In this document: positions 7,962 to 16,652 of the stretch, piece after piece
Numbering within the stretch: position 1 is the first letter of the stretch
Layout: the number at the start of each line of letters is the position of its first letter
Notes under the pieces: generated by a model
The model's input: only the letters and a program-made list of their open reading frames with translations
Told to the model about the DNA's origin: nothing
Database searches by the model: none
Made by a program: the position numbers and the translations under genes
Source: Acrasis kona
Lineage: Eukaryota; Heterolobosea; Eutetramitea; Acrasida; Acrasidae
Assembly (NCBI GenBank): GCA_026419775.2
Contig: JAOPGA020000496.1
Coordinates: 1 to 64,000, forward strand
DNA: 64,000 nucleotides
Reading direction: 5' to 3'

Positions 7962-10900
7962 TTATTCGAAAATGCGAATACAATGGATTACCTCTGCTCT
8001 GCAGATGGGACACACACCTCTCTCATACACTCTTTCCGCACATTCTTCACATACAACTTTATGTCCACATGGAGAGCAAGCATGACTCTTTGCTGCATCC
8101 ATGCAAATCACACACTCTTGTTGTTCATCTGCTCGAACAACTTCAACGCCTCCAAATAAATCTCTCATCTGCATGATATGGGATGCAGTCGGTCTATCCA
8201 CATCTCTTCTCTGCAACAACTTGATGACCAATTCAATCAAGGGTTGAGGATAAATTCCACTAATCTAAATGGGTCATCCAAAATCCAAAAGCATGATGTA
8301 ATACTCACGTTCATATCTTGTTTCAATTCACTTCTGAACTCGGACAGCCTTTCGTCGGCAATGGCTTCGAGATAATCGTTGGACATGTTCTTGTGTTTGA
8401 GGCTCATTAATTCATACAAGACACATCCGAAGGACCACATGTCGGTTTGGCCAGAATATGGTTTTTTGGATTTCATCTCAAAGCTCATGTAATCTTCTTC
8501 TCCAGCAATGATTATCTTGTTGTTGCTGCTTTTTGCGAGGCCAAAGTCCCCAATCACTAGAGATTCTCCCTCAGGAGTGAGGTAAATGTTTTTGGGTTTA
8601 ATGTCACGATGAATAATCCCTTTGGCATGGATCACTTCCAAGCCAGATGCTAATTGATGAGCGATGCGCAAAACGACCTACAAACAATGATAAATGTCGA
8701 ATCAAAAGTACATACGGGTGCGGGGATGTTTTGGTTTTGCAGTCTCGCTCTTGATAGTAGTGCGTCCATGTCGCCTCCTTGATAATGGGGGGTGACAAGA
8801 CAGAATCTTTGAAAGGTGGAGGTGTGTTCCGTAAAGTAATCCAAGATGGTAATCACATTTTGATGCTGGATGGATTGGACGGTGATGCACTACAAAAGGG
8901 TTAGCGTCAATGCGGTCATACTTACTTCCTTCATCCCCACTTGAATGTCGCTCGCAACAACAACGGTATAGGCCTTGACAACAACGCGATCTCGGTTGGC
9001 GTTTTCACACAAATAAACCTTTGCTTGAGCCCCATGCTGCAACTCTTCAATAATCTTGTAATCCCCAATCATGTTTGACTCCTGCCTTTGAATGCGTAGC
9101 TGATTGCGAACATTGGCGACGGATCTTGCATTGTGTTTCAGCTCCTCGGGCAAATGTTCTTGTTGGCCCGCTGCAAAAAATTCTTCCTCTTCGACTTTGA
9201 CTAATCGAGTAATCTTGTTGATTTCATTCCTCTTGATGGCTCGCTTCTTGATGGATTCGGATGGACTACTGCCCTCAAGTTCTTGTTCTTCAATTTCGAG
9301 ATTGATCGAAGATAATGCAATTTCGGCCGCTCTCAATTCACGTCTTGAAGAAATGACTTTTTGCTTGGCTTGTTCATAACGCGTGATGCTTTCCCTTTCC
9401 CTCTTCAGTTGCTCTTGATACTCATCAACTAGATGTTGACGTGCCTGAACGAGGTGGCTCTCTGGGTAATCTCTCTTGAACTCAAATAGACTGTCGGTGA
9501 TTTGTTCCAATTGTTGGTGGTCGATGATGGGACGGCTGTCAAGGGCATTGGATAGTTCTTCCACGACCACTTGGTGATCTTCCTCAGCAACATTCTTCTG
9601 GTTGATGATTTGTTGATCGAGTTGTTGACCGACATCACAACCTTGAATATGCTCTTTGAGTTGTGCTTTGGCTTTTTGAAGCTTATCCAAACTCTTTTCG
9701 ACTTGGGCAATGTTGGTCTGAATGGCTCTGGCCTTGGTTCGGTCATCGTTCAATCTCACAAGAGTCAAGCGCATCAAATCAGAAAAGGTGAGTTGGTTTT
9801 CAAAATCTTTTTTCGCTTGTTCACGTTGTTGTTCCTCAAGTTGCAGTTGCTCTCGTTGCTGTTGCTGTCTTTCTTTTTGAAAACATTCATCACACTAAAA
9901 AGTAAAACTTAATCAGTAGATAAAAACTTACTTGCTACAAATGTCAAATTATTGTGAACACTAAAAATTCACCCACTACAGTTTAAATGTATTTATGTTA
10001 GCGAAATGGTAGGTTATTTGTTACTTACAAACTATAACAACACAGTGTTAATGCTCGTTGTTGCTTATTTGTTACTTACATGCTATTATAACACAGTGTT
10101 AGTGCTATTTGTTGCTTATTCGTTACTTACTTCCTATAACAACACAGTGTTAGTGCTCGTTGTTGCTTATTTGTTACTTACAATCTACAACAACACAGTG
10201 TTAGTGCTCGTTATTGCTTATTTATTACTTACACACTATTATAACACAGTGTTAGTGCTCACTGTTGCTTGTTTGTTACTTACTTCCTATAATAACAGTA
10301 TTAGTGCTCGCTGTTGCTTATTTGTTACTTACTTCCTATAATAACACAGTGTTAGTGCTCGTCATTGCTTGTTAGTTACTTACATACTATAATAACACAT
10401 TGTTAGTGCTCATTGTTGCTTATTTGTTACTTACATACTATAATAACACAGTGTTAGTGCTGGTTATTGCTTATTTGTTACTTACTTCCTTATAACAACA
10501 CAGTGTTAGTGCTCGTTGTTGCTTATTTGTTACTTACTCCCTATAACAAAACAATGTTAGTGCTCGTTGTTGCTTATTTATTACTTACACACTATTATAA
10601 CACAGTGTTAGTGCTCGTTCTTGCTTATTTGTTACTTACATGCTATTATAACACAGTGTTAGTACTCGCTGTTGCTTATTTGTTACTTACAAACTATAAT
10701 AACACAGTGTTAATGCTCGTTGTTGCTTATTTGTTACTTACTCCCTATAACAACACAGTGTTAGTGCTCGTTGTTGCTTATTTGTTACTTACAATCTATA
10801 ACAACACAGTGTTAGTGCTCGTTGTTGCTTATTTATTACTTACACACTATTATAACACAGTGTTAGTACTCGCTGTTGCTTATTTGTTACTTACAAACTA

Positions 10901-11139
10901 TAATAACACAGTATTAATGCTCGTTGTTGCTTATTTGTTACTTACTCCCTATAACAACACAGTGTTAGTGCTCATTGTTGCTTATTTGTTACTTACCCCC
11001 TACAAATGTAATGATATATGAAACGAAGCATTTTGTTAGTTGGCATGCCTATTATATTCTACTTACACACTAAATGTTTAAAATCTTTTAGTATATCGTG
11101 ACGTACGCTTGTTGTTGGCGTTTCTTTTGTCCACGGCAT
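7962..11139 (-). CDS. Zinc motif, coiled coil, protein kinase, RING protein; 5' part in one-codon exons
   Basis: Every exon length is a multiple of three and every junction is phase 0. Exon 1 (11139-11107) starts MPWTKETPTTS. Twenty-two 3-nt exons follow (see the repeat entry), then 9894-8926, 8889-8716, 8677-8309 and 8264-7962, for about 637 residues. The long exon has a CDECF start and a Gln/Glu-rich coiled coil, then a kinase N-lobe (EELQHGAQAKVYL, VVVKAY). Next come HRDIKPKNIYL, IGDFGLAK and WSFGCVLYEL of the kinase C-lobe. The last exon is a C3HC4 RING of the MGRN/IAP type (CVICMD, CGHKVVCEEC, CPICRAEV). This suggests a Ser/Thr kinase coupled to ubiquitin ligase activity; substrates are unknown. 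The conserved 3' introns are 36-44 bp. If the array is instead removed as one 1,212-bp intron (9895-11106), the product is 22 residues shorter and still in frame. Confidence 0.8.
9932..11069 (-). repeat. Tandem array of intron-like units separated by 22 one-codon exons
   Basis: Seen on the minus strand: each 51-bp unit is GTAAGTAACAAATAAGC...CACTAACACTG...TATAG (48 bp) followed by a 3-nt cassette. Cassettes (highest coordinate first) lie at 11067, 10997, 10946, 10895, 10844, 10793, 10742, 10691, 10640, 10589, 10538, 10486, 10435, 10384, 10333, 10284, 10233, 10182, 10131, 10080, 10029 and 9932, each 3 nt long. They read CGGFCIGFHCG for the first eleven and EYYEECIEHFQ for the last eleven; none is a stop. 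Most introns are exactly 48 bp. The exceptions are 46 bp (10287-10332), 49 bp (10489-10537), 67 bp (11000-11066) and 94 bp (9935-10028). The donor is GTAAGT after every cassette (a GTACGT donor ends the ATG exon), and every unit ends in AG. Confidence 0.85.
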
Positions 11140-11209
11140 GGTCCAATCGAGTTTCAAAAAAATTGGTAGGTTGACCATCCAATTAATTTATATATTGTAA
11201 AACTGACCA

Positions 11210-11960
11210 ACCATTAGACTAGATAAAAAGCGTGTGGAGTACCTATGACCTGCCCATTGTTGTCAGCTTTGCCCAAAATCAATGCTTTAAGCAAACCGCG
11301 TACAAATATTTGAAAGAGATGAGATAAACATGCACATGGTGCAGATTGAACATTCAACAATCCCCGCATGATTCGATTTTGGATGGGAAGGGAAGCACCA
11401 AAATACACCTTTATCTAGAGGAATCATCAAGAAGAAAAAAGGTTCAATATTATTTTTGGTGAAGAATTGGACGCCTTGTAAAAGAATAATAGTTATGCGG
11501 CATCATCTGGTGTCGATTGGACGAAGGATTTTGGTCAAATATTTGAAAATTCGACTCTAGAAAATAGTTTGATCAAAGTCAACACAAAGAACATGATTAC
11601 TTTGTAACCCAAGTTGACTGACGTTCCTAAGAACGATTTAATAGAACAAGAAATTAAACGATTGGAGAGTCATGGGTGGGAATATTACATAAATATAAAC
11701 AGTTCTCAAAGATCTTGTACCGCCTTTCGAGGGTTGGCAGTTACGGTATTTCCGCTCCCCTTTCCAAAATGACTGATTTCTTATTTAGAATCAAAGAACA
11801 CTTGTTTCAAGGCACTGCATGCAAGGGCAAGATTGGATGCCGAACCATTTAAAGAGAGATTCTGATTCTGAGTTGAACACCTCGAGTATATCCATGGGGC
11901 CGGGGTCAGATGAAGGCACAAGCAGTACCGAGCAGGACATGATAGATTAGGTAGGATGTA
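11210..11960 (+). pseudogene. Decayed coding remnant, possibly RHS-like
   Basis: Broken frames on the plus strand give protein-like fragments interrupted by stops. Examples are LPIVVSFAQNQCFKQTAYKYL near 11250 and LIEQEIKRLESHGWEYYINI near 11650. Neither has a usable start or flanking splice sites. The composition and fragment style resemble the decayed P-loop gene at 7.1-8.0 kb, and the region leads directly into the P-loop frame at 12025. I treat it as the 5' debris of the same or a similar element. Confidence 0.3.
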
Positions 11961-12024
11961 ATGCATGCTTTAGGTGATTTCATCATGATTGTTTGTCGAA
12001 AACAGTTGGTGATAGTGATTATTA

Positions 12025-12855
12025 TTGCCAGTCATGCAGTTTGAACCTTTATGGAGAAAAAGGGGTTCTAATCTTGTTCCTATTATGTATGTCGGGCCTA
12101 GCGGAATTGAAAAAACCTACCAACTAAACTTAATCCAAATGGCTGTGAAATCAAAAGAAAAACAAAACATCATCATCAGACCTTCCACTGCTTTTGGGGC
12201 TGACGGGGCTGCGTTCTGGGAACACGATGGTTTGAATCAAATGATGGTCACGGCCAAGTGCCAGCAATCAGTGCTGGATTCAGAGACAACCATCAAGAAT
12301 AGGGATCGATTGTTCAACTTGTTTCAAAAAAACGATGCCAAAAATAGATTAGAACAGTACAAGAAGGCCATAAAAGATGTCAAAAGAACGCTCTACCTTA
12401 GTGTCGTTTATCCATTTGCCAATCGCATACATCACATTCGTTTATTTGACATCAATGGCGAGAATGACGCGTTGATCAATTTGGACAGAAGCAACCTTTG
12501 TTACCTGTTGGGAGAGGAAGTTGTCAAATTGATTGATAAGGCGAAAGGATACACATTTGATGCGAAGGAACTCAAAGGGTACAAATCAAAATATACGGAC
12601 GACCAAGTCAAAAAGATGAGATTCGATTATGAAGAAAAACAAAATAAAAAAAAGAAACAAGCAGAAAACATATCCTGACCCATTCTTGTAGATGAGCCAG
12701 ATTCGACCCCTTTTCCAATCACAAAGGCTGACAAGTTGGAGCAGTCACCAACCATAAAGAGGCTCAAGTACACCTACACTGATATAGTTAGCATGAGTGA
12801 CAAAGCGAGTTCACCCTATCAACTTCAGCTTCAGTTGCGAAAACTTTGGAATTGA
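12025..12855 (+). pseudogene. Degenerate P-loop NTPase with an in-frame TGA
   Basis: An open frame of 217 codons contains a degenerate Walker A (YVGPSGIEKTYQL, with E in place of the usual G or S) and a possible Walker B-like segment (HIRLFDINGENDAL). A Lys-rich helical tail follows. The frame stops at TGA (12676-12678) but then continues open and protein-like for another 58 codons (PILVDEPDSTPFP..., to TGA at 12853). This indicates a premature stop or the need for readthrough. The spacing GPSG.EKTY...LFDI..END is faintly reminiscent of kinesin-like P-loop proteins. TGA is a normal stop elsewhere in the window, so a pseudogene is the simplest reading. Confidence 0.45.
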
Positions 12856-13396
12856 GAAATATTTGGATTAAAAAATATTCTTCTTCTTTATTTTCATCCA
12901 GCGGTTCTTCTCGTTCTTTTGTTGTTGATAAGAGCATTCTATTCTCTGATGCAAGTTGATCGCAATCATGTGATTATGAAATCATTCGCGACGATATAGA
13001 TTTGTTTCGCCTTGATTGATAATGTATTAGGTGATTACAGCGCATTGCGTGTTGAGAGAGGCATCTACTTCACCAAAACTGTTCGTCTTAAGACTGCTTA
13101 AACTCAAATTAGGTTCAAAAAATGTTTATTCAATTACAGAACTTCATGTACGACTCTTCCACCTCAGAAGCAACGGTTATAGAAATAACAAACCCTTCAA
13201 ACTCACTTTCACGCTTTTTATTCTAGAAATTGTGTGTCTAGAATATTAATCCTCACACTACTAAGGTAGTCAATCCCAGCTGTACAGCGGCCGGTGGTGC
13301 ATGACCACATCTTTTTAAGGTAACTATATTACCGAATAAACCACAGTTGAGGATGTAATAATGTAGAACTAGAGCATGTGGTGGACCTGGAGCCAC

Positions 13397-13960
13397 TTAA
13401 GGTGTCATTGCAATTCCTGGATACGAATTAGGTGCGTTACGCACAACATTACCATCATGCCACCTATCGCTCAAGCTCAAGTTAGTGTAGGTTCTCTTAT
13501 AGGGAGTGAAGCGAAATATAGGGTGGTTTGTACTCACAATATGAAGTAGTGCAATGTGAGTAAAACTCTGATGAAAACTTGTATAAAGCATGATTCTTCT
13601 TGAGTTACTTGGGTTCGACACTTTCACCTTAATCATCCACGCCAGGGATCCTGCTGTTACGTCATTATTTAGGTCAAAAATACCTAAACGATCCTTGTCC
13701 TTGTAACTCAACGAAACTCGTGTTCTTTTTATTTTAATTAACACATCTAGGTGAAAGTAGCTGTTTATGTCATAGACTTGAGCAACATTGTTCTCAGATG
13801 CATTAGTCATTAGGAAATAGAGCTTGGCTGATACTATTTTATTTGATTTGATATGCGACTTCGGATGGTCATCCTCCCAGTCATAATCGTGTGACATATC
13901 AATGTCATGTTCATGAGCAAAACTTGATGTGTCAACCAATGATGATGTGTCAGTGTCCAT
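13397..13960 (-). CDS. Unrecognised 187-residue protein
   Basis: An ATG-to-TAA frame with an acidic Ser/Asp-rich start (MDTDTSSLVDTSSF, then DMSHDYDWEDDHPK). The rest alternates basic and hydrophobic residues, suggesting a beta-rich fold (AKLYFLMTNASENN, RRIMLYTSFHQSF, HIALLHIVS). No signal peptide, membrane segment or family motif is evident. The strand matches the next gene (14211-15405), but the gap is about 250 bp and no splice link is evident. It may be complete, or an exon of a larger gene. Confidence 0.4.
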   Translation of the reverse strand: MDTDTSSLVDTSSFAHEHDIDMSHDYDWEDDHPKSHIKSNKIVSAKLYFLMTNASENNVAQVYDINSYFHLDVLIKIKRTRVSLSYKDKDRLGIFDLNNDVTAGSLAWMIKVKVSNPSNSRRIMLYTSFHQSFTHIALLHIVSTNHPIFRFTPYKRTYTNLSLSDRWHDGNVVRNAPNSYPGIAMTP

Positions 13961-14210
13961 GAATACATGAGGTATATTTTGGATTTGTTAATAAAAAGTT
14001 AATTCCATCAATCAAGTTGCAATTCAAACTAATAATATCAATTAATATTCATGGGAATACTTTGATCGTGTTTCAAATTAATTTCAAATATTTGATTTAA
14101 ACTAACACCAATGCAAATGAAAGAGTTGATTGTTTATTGTGCATAATAACCACTTGTGAGTTTACAATAAAGACTGACAGAAAATAACCACTTTGTTTTA
14201 AATTCGAGTT

Positions 14211-15405
14211 TTATTGTATCTTGGCACCCTTCCCTGTTGTCCTTCGCTTGTGGGCAGGGTTAAGTAGGCTCTTTGGTGCTTTCCTCTTCAAAGTAGACGT
14301 CTTTTTTGCATTTTGAACGTCATCTTGTTGGTCATCTATAAACCCACCAACACCAACATCAAAATCATTGTTTTTGTTAATATCGTCGTTGTAATTAGCA
14401 TTGGGTTGGTACAAGGATAATCTATCGTTCGCATCCTGTAACTGATCCTTCTTCTCGTGTAATTGTCTTTTCAAATCCTCAATTGTATTTTTATCGTCTA
14501 AAAAGGTGAAAAGAATTGAAAAGAAAAAGTGTTACCTATCACTCTGGTGCGATAGAGATTTGAAGAGTATGTTGCAATGTCAAAAACTAGGGTTTGGATC
14601 TTGTTAGTGTAGTCAGTTGCGTCACGAACAGCGTATAACTGAAAAGTGTATTTTAGACGAATTTTGGGTTCGGACGAATCTTGAGGACCTATGAGGGGGG
14701 ACATGATAGTCACGTTTAAAAGATCCAACGACTCTGCATTTTCGTCGTCAAATTCTATGCGAACGTGTTCTTCCTCTTGATTATCCTCACTCTGAATAAA
14801 GTATAGAAATAATCCCTTATGTAAGTGTTTGAGGTAATCATTCCATGTTAATTTATCAAGGTTCATTTCTTTTCTCTAACTATCGTGAACAAAGAGTGAG
14901 AGGTTCAACTTACGTGTGCTGATAATTCATCAAAAGGTAGCTCACACTCGTACAACTCGTCCTTGATGTTTGAATATGTTAGCAAGATTCTAGGTGCCAT
15001 ATCTCTTTTGTTGGAATTGGCACCCTCCCTTACTACTTCGTTGTAGGTTAGTGTACCACTTAGTTGATGCATATTCGTTGTTATTCCAGCGAGCAGCGAT
15101 ACAGTATTAGCTGCAGATTTATGTGGTGCAGTCGGTCTCCCATCTGAAAATGTTTGGTTTGAGGTTGTTAAAAGTGCAGTTTCAGATGAAACAGGGTGCT
15201 TTACAGGAGTTACAACACGTAAAGACAACAAGTATGGTTTTGTCTTTGTTTTGTTCTTTCTACTATTTACTTTGTGTTGGACTTGTACAACCTTGTGTAT
15301 CGACTCCAACGTATTGATACAAGACAGATATTGTTTAAAATCTTGTTCGTCAAAGAAGCTTAAATCTCCGGCTTCATCCATATCACCCTCATCGAAACTG
15401 TTCAT
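14211..15405 (-). CDS. Unrecognised protein with XRCC4-like layout
   Basis: Three exons (15405-14914, 14875-14536, 14497-14211) join cleanly across two 38-bp introns to 372 residues. After an acidic start (MNSFDEGDMDEAGDL), two beta-rich blocks (RILLTYSNIKDELYECELP and KIRLKYTFQLYAV) are separated by a WNDYLKHLHKGLFLYF helix. Then comes a coiled coil (TIEDLKRQLHEKKDQLQD) and a basic nuclear-localisation tail (LKRKAPKSLLNPAHKRR). Globular head, coiled coil and basic tail is the layout of the XRCC4/XLF/PAXX/SAS-6 superfamily, with XRCC4 and XLF acting in DNA end joining. The sequence itself gives no decisive signature, so the family is a hypothesis. The ATG at 15405 is preferred; the frame is open further upstream without another ATG. 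Confidence 0.6.
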
Positions 15406-15456
15406 TTTGTAACGAGAGTTCAAACAAAAAAACAAGTCCAACTAAAAAGCATTATT

Positions 15457-16221
15457 TTATTCAACGGGTGTAATGACAGGGTATGTTTCGTTCTGTTCGA
15501 TGAGCCCATCATTTCTAATGTTCAATCTTGTAAAATTACTATTTGTATAAATGCAAATGTCCGCTGCAATCTTCATCGCTCTATTGGCAACATCTTCGGC
15601 CGACAGTTGTTCGAATTCCATTAGTGCTGTGGCAGCGGCAACGGCATATTCTCCACCACTTCCAATGCCCAAAACTCCAGTCGGTGGCTCCAAGACGTCT
15701 CCAGTTCCACTGATTAGCAGCGATTCGTCTTTATCTGCGACGACGAGGACTGCATCTAATTTTCTTAGATATTTGTCGGTTCTCCATTCCTTTGCTAGAT
15801 TTACACAAGCCCTTTTCAGTTGACCGGGGTGTGCATCGATTTTTTGCTCTAACTTTTCAAACAATGCGATGGCGTCAGCGGTTGATCCGGCGAAACCAGC
15901 AATTACTTTATTTCCAATTGTACGAAGTTTCCTTGCGTTGCCTTTAACTACACAATGCCCTTGGGTTACCTGTCCATCTGCAACGAGTGCGACTTGATTG
16001 TTCTTTCTTACACAAAGAACGGTTGTTCCGTGCATCTAAATAGGGTTAGAAAAATGTGTTAGATCAGGTACTTCTTTGAATTTGAACGATGTATTTGCGT
16101 GGAAGCTCCTGTTTTGTGTCTTTGGGGTTTGAAGGTTTATTTTGTTGCTTAACATCACATTGGATGTGAGTCCCAATGATCTTACGATCTGACTTGACGT
16201 CCCTCTGCACAACTTCAACAT
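15457..16221 (-). CDS. hslV: Mitochondrial HslV (ClpQ) peptidase
   Basis: Two exons (16221-16072 and 16035-15457) split by a 36-bp intron give 242 residues. Exon 1 encodes a basic, Ser/Thr-rich mitochondrial presequence ([18 protein letters not shown], ending SFKFKE). Exon 2 opens [11 protein letters not shown]; the Thr of the TTV motif is the expected N-terminal nucleophile after processing. The bacterial core is well kept ([52 protein letters not shown]). HslV forms two stacked hexamers and degrades proteins fed by the HslU ATPase. Eukaryotic HslV is found mostly in protist mitochondria; HslU must be encoded elsewhere. Confidence 0.93.
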
Positions 16222-16652
16222 TTTCCGATTTCCTGTTCAAGTTGATTGTTACAATTCGATTTCATGATAAAGCCATGAGGTACATAACGCAGTTTCTTGC
16301 CTTTACATGACACTGTTGTGTACAATTAATCTTGAAGCTTGAATCATTTGCAATTCGAAAAAACCTCTTCATTATTCTGAACCAAAAAAAAATATCAAAA
16401 CAAGAGTGATGTTTTCTGGACATCGGTATACCAAAATGCAGTACCTGTATCGATTTGCTTGTTTAAACACGCTGCCATTGCCTGTATATTGATGCTCATA
16501 AAATATCATCAACTAATGTCTTTTTTGTCTAAAAATCTCTTTCAACTTGAAACTTCTTTTGCTTTTTCAAGTCAAAAGGTGGGTTGTTACATGCCTTTTC
16601 AGACATACTCTTGTAAACTGATATCTTTTTTCGTAACGGTTCTTTGAAATAA

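Noticed and set aside
9935-10028. An extra TGG microexon inside the 94-bp intron between the last two cassettes
   Set aside because: It would need a GTGAAT donor unlike the GTAAGT of all other cassettes and would spoil the C-x2-H-x2-C-x2-C spacing. A single 94-bp intron is preferred, though cDNA should settle it.
10006-11021. Plus-strand frames of a hydrophobic 17-residue repeat (LVLVVAYLLLT type) over the tandem array
   Set aside because: The unit is 51 bp, so one frame stays open by arithmetic. It is broken by the 46- and 49-bp units, has no start context, and the minus-strand splicing phase explains the same DNA better.
9932-11069. CRISPR array
   Set aside because: The regular 48-bp repeats with 3-nt spacers do not fit CRISPR, and the DNA is eukaryotic.
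12676-12678. TGA read as an amino acid
   Set aside because: Many intact genes here end in TGA (for example the spliced SNARE region neighbours and the hybrid kinase), so the code looks standard.
13031-13249. 72-codon plus-strand frame
   Set aside because: No motif, a weak start, and it lies in a stop-rich interval; not distinguishable from chance.
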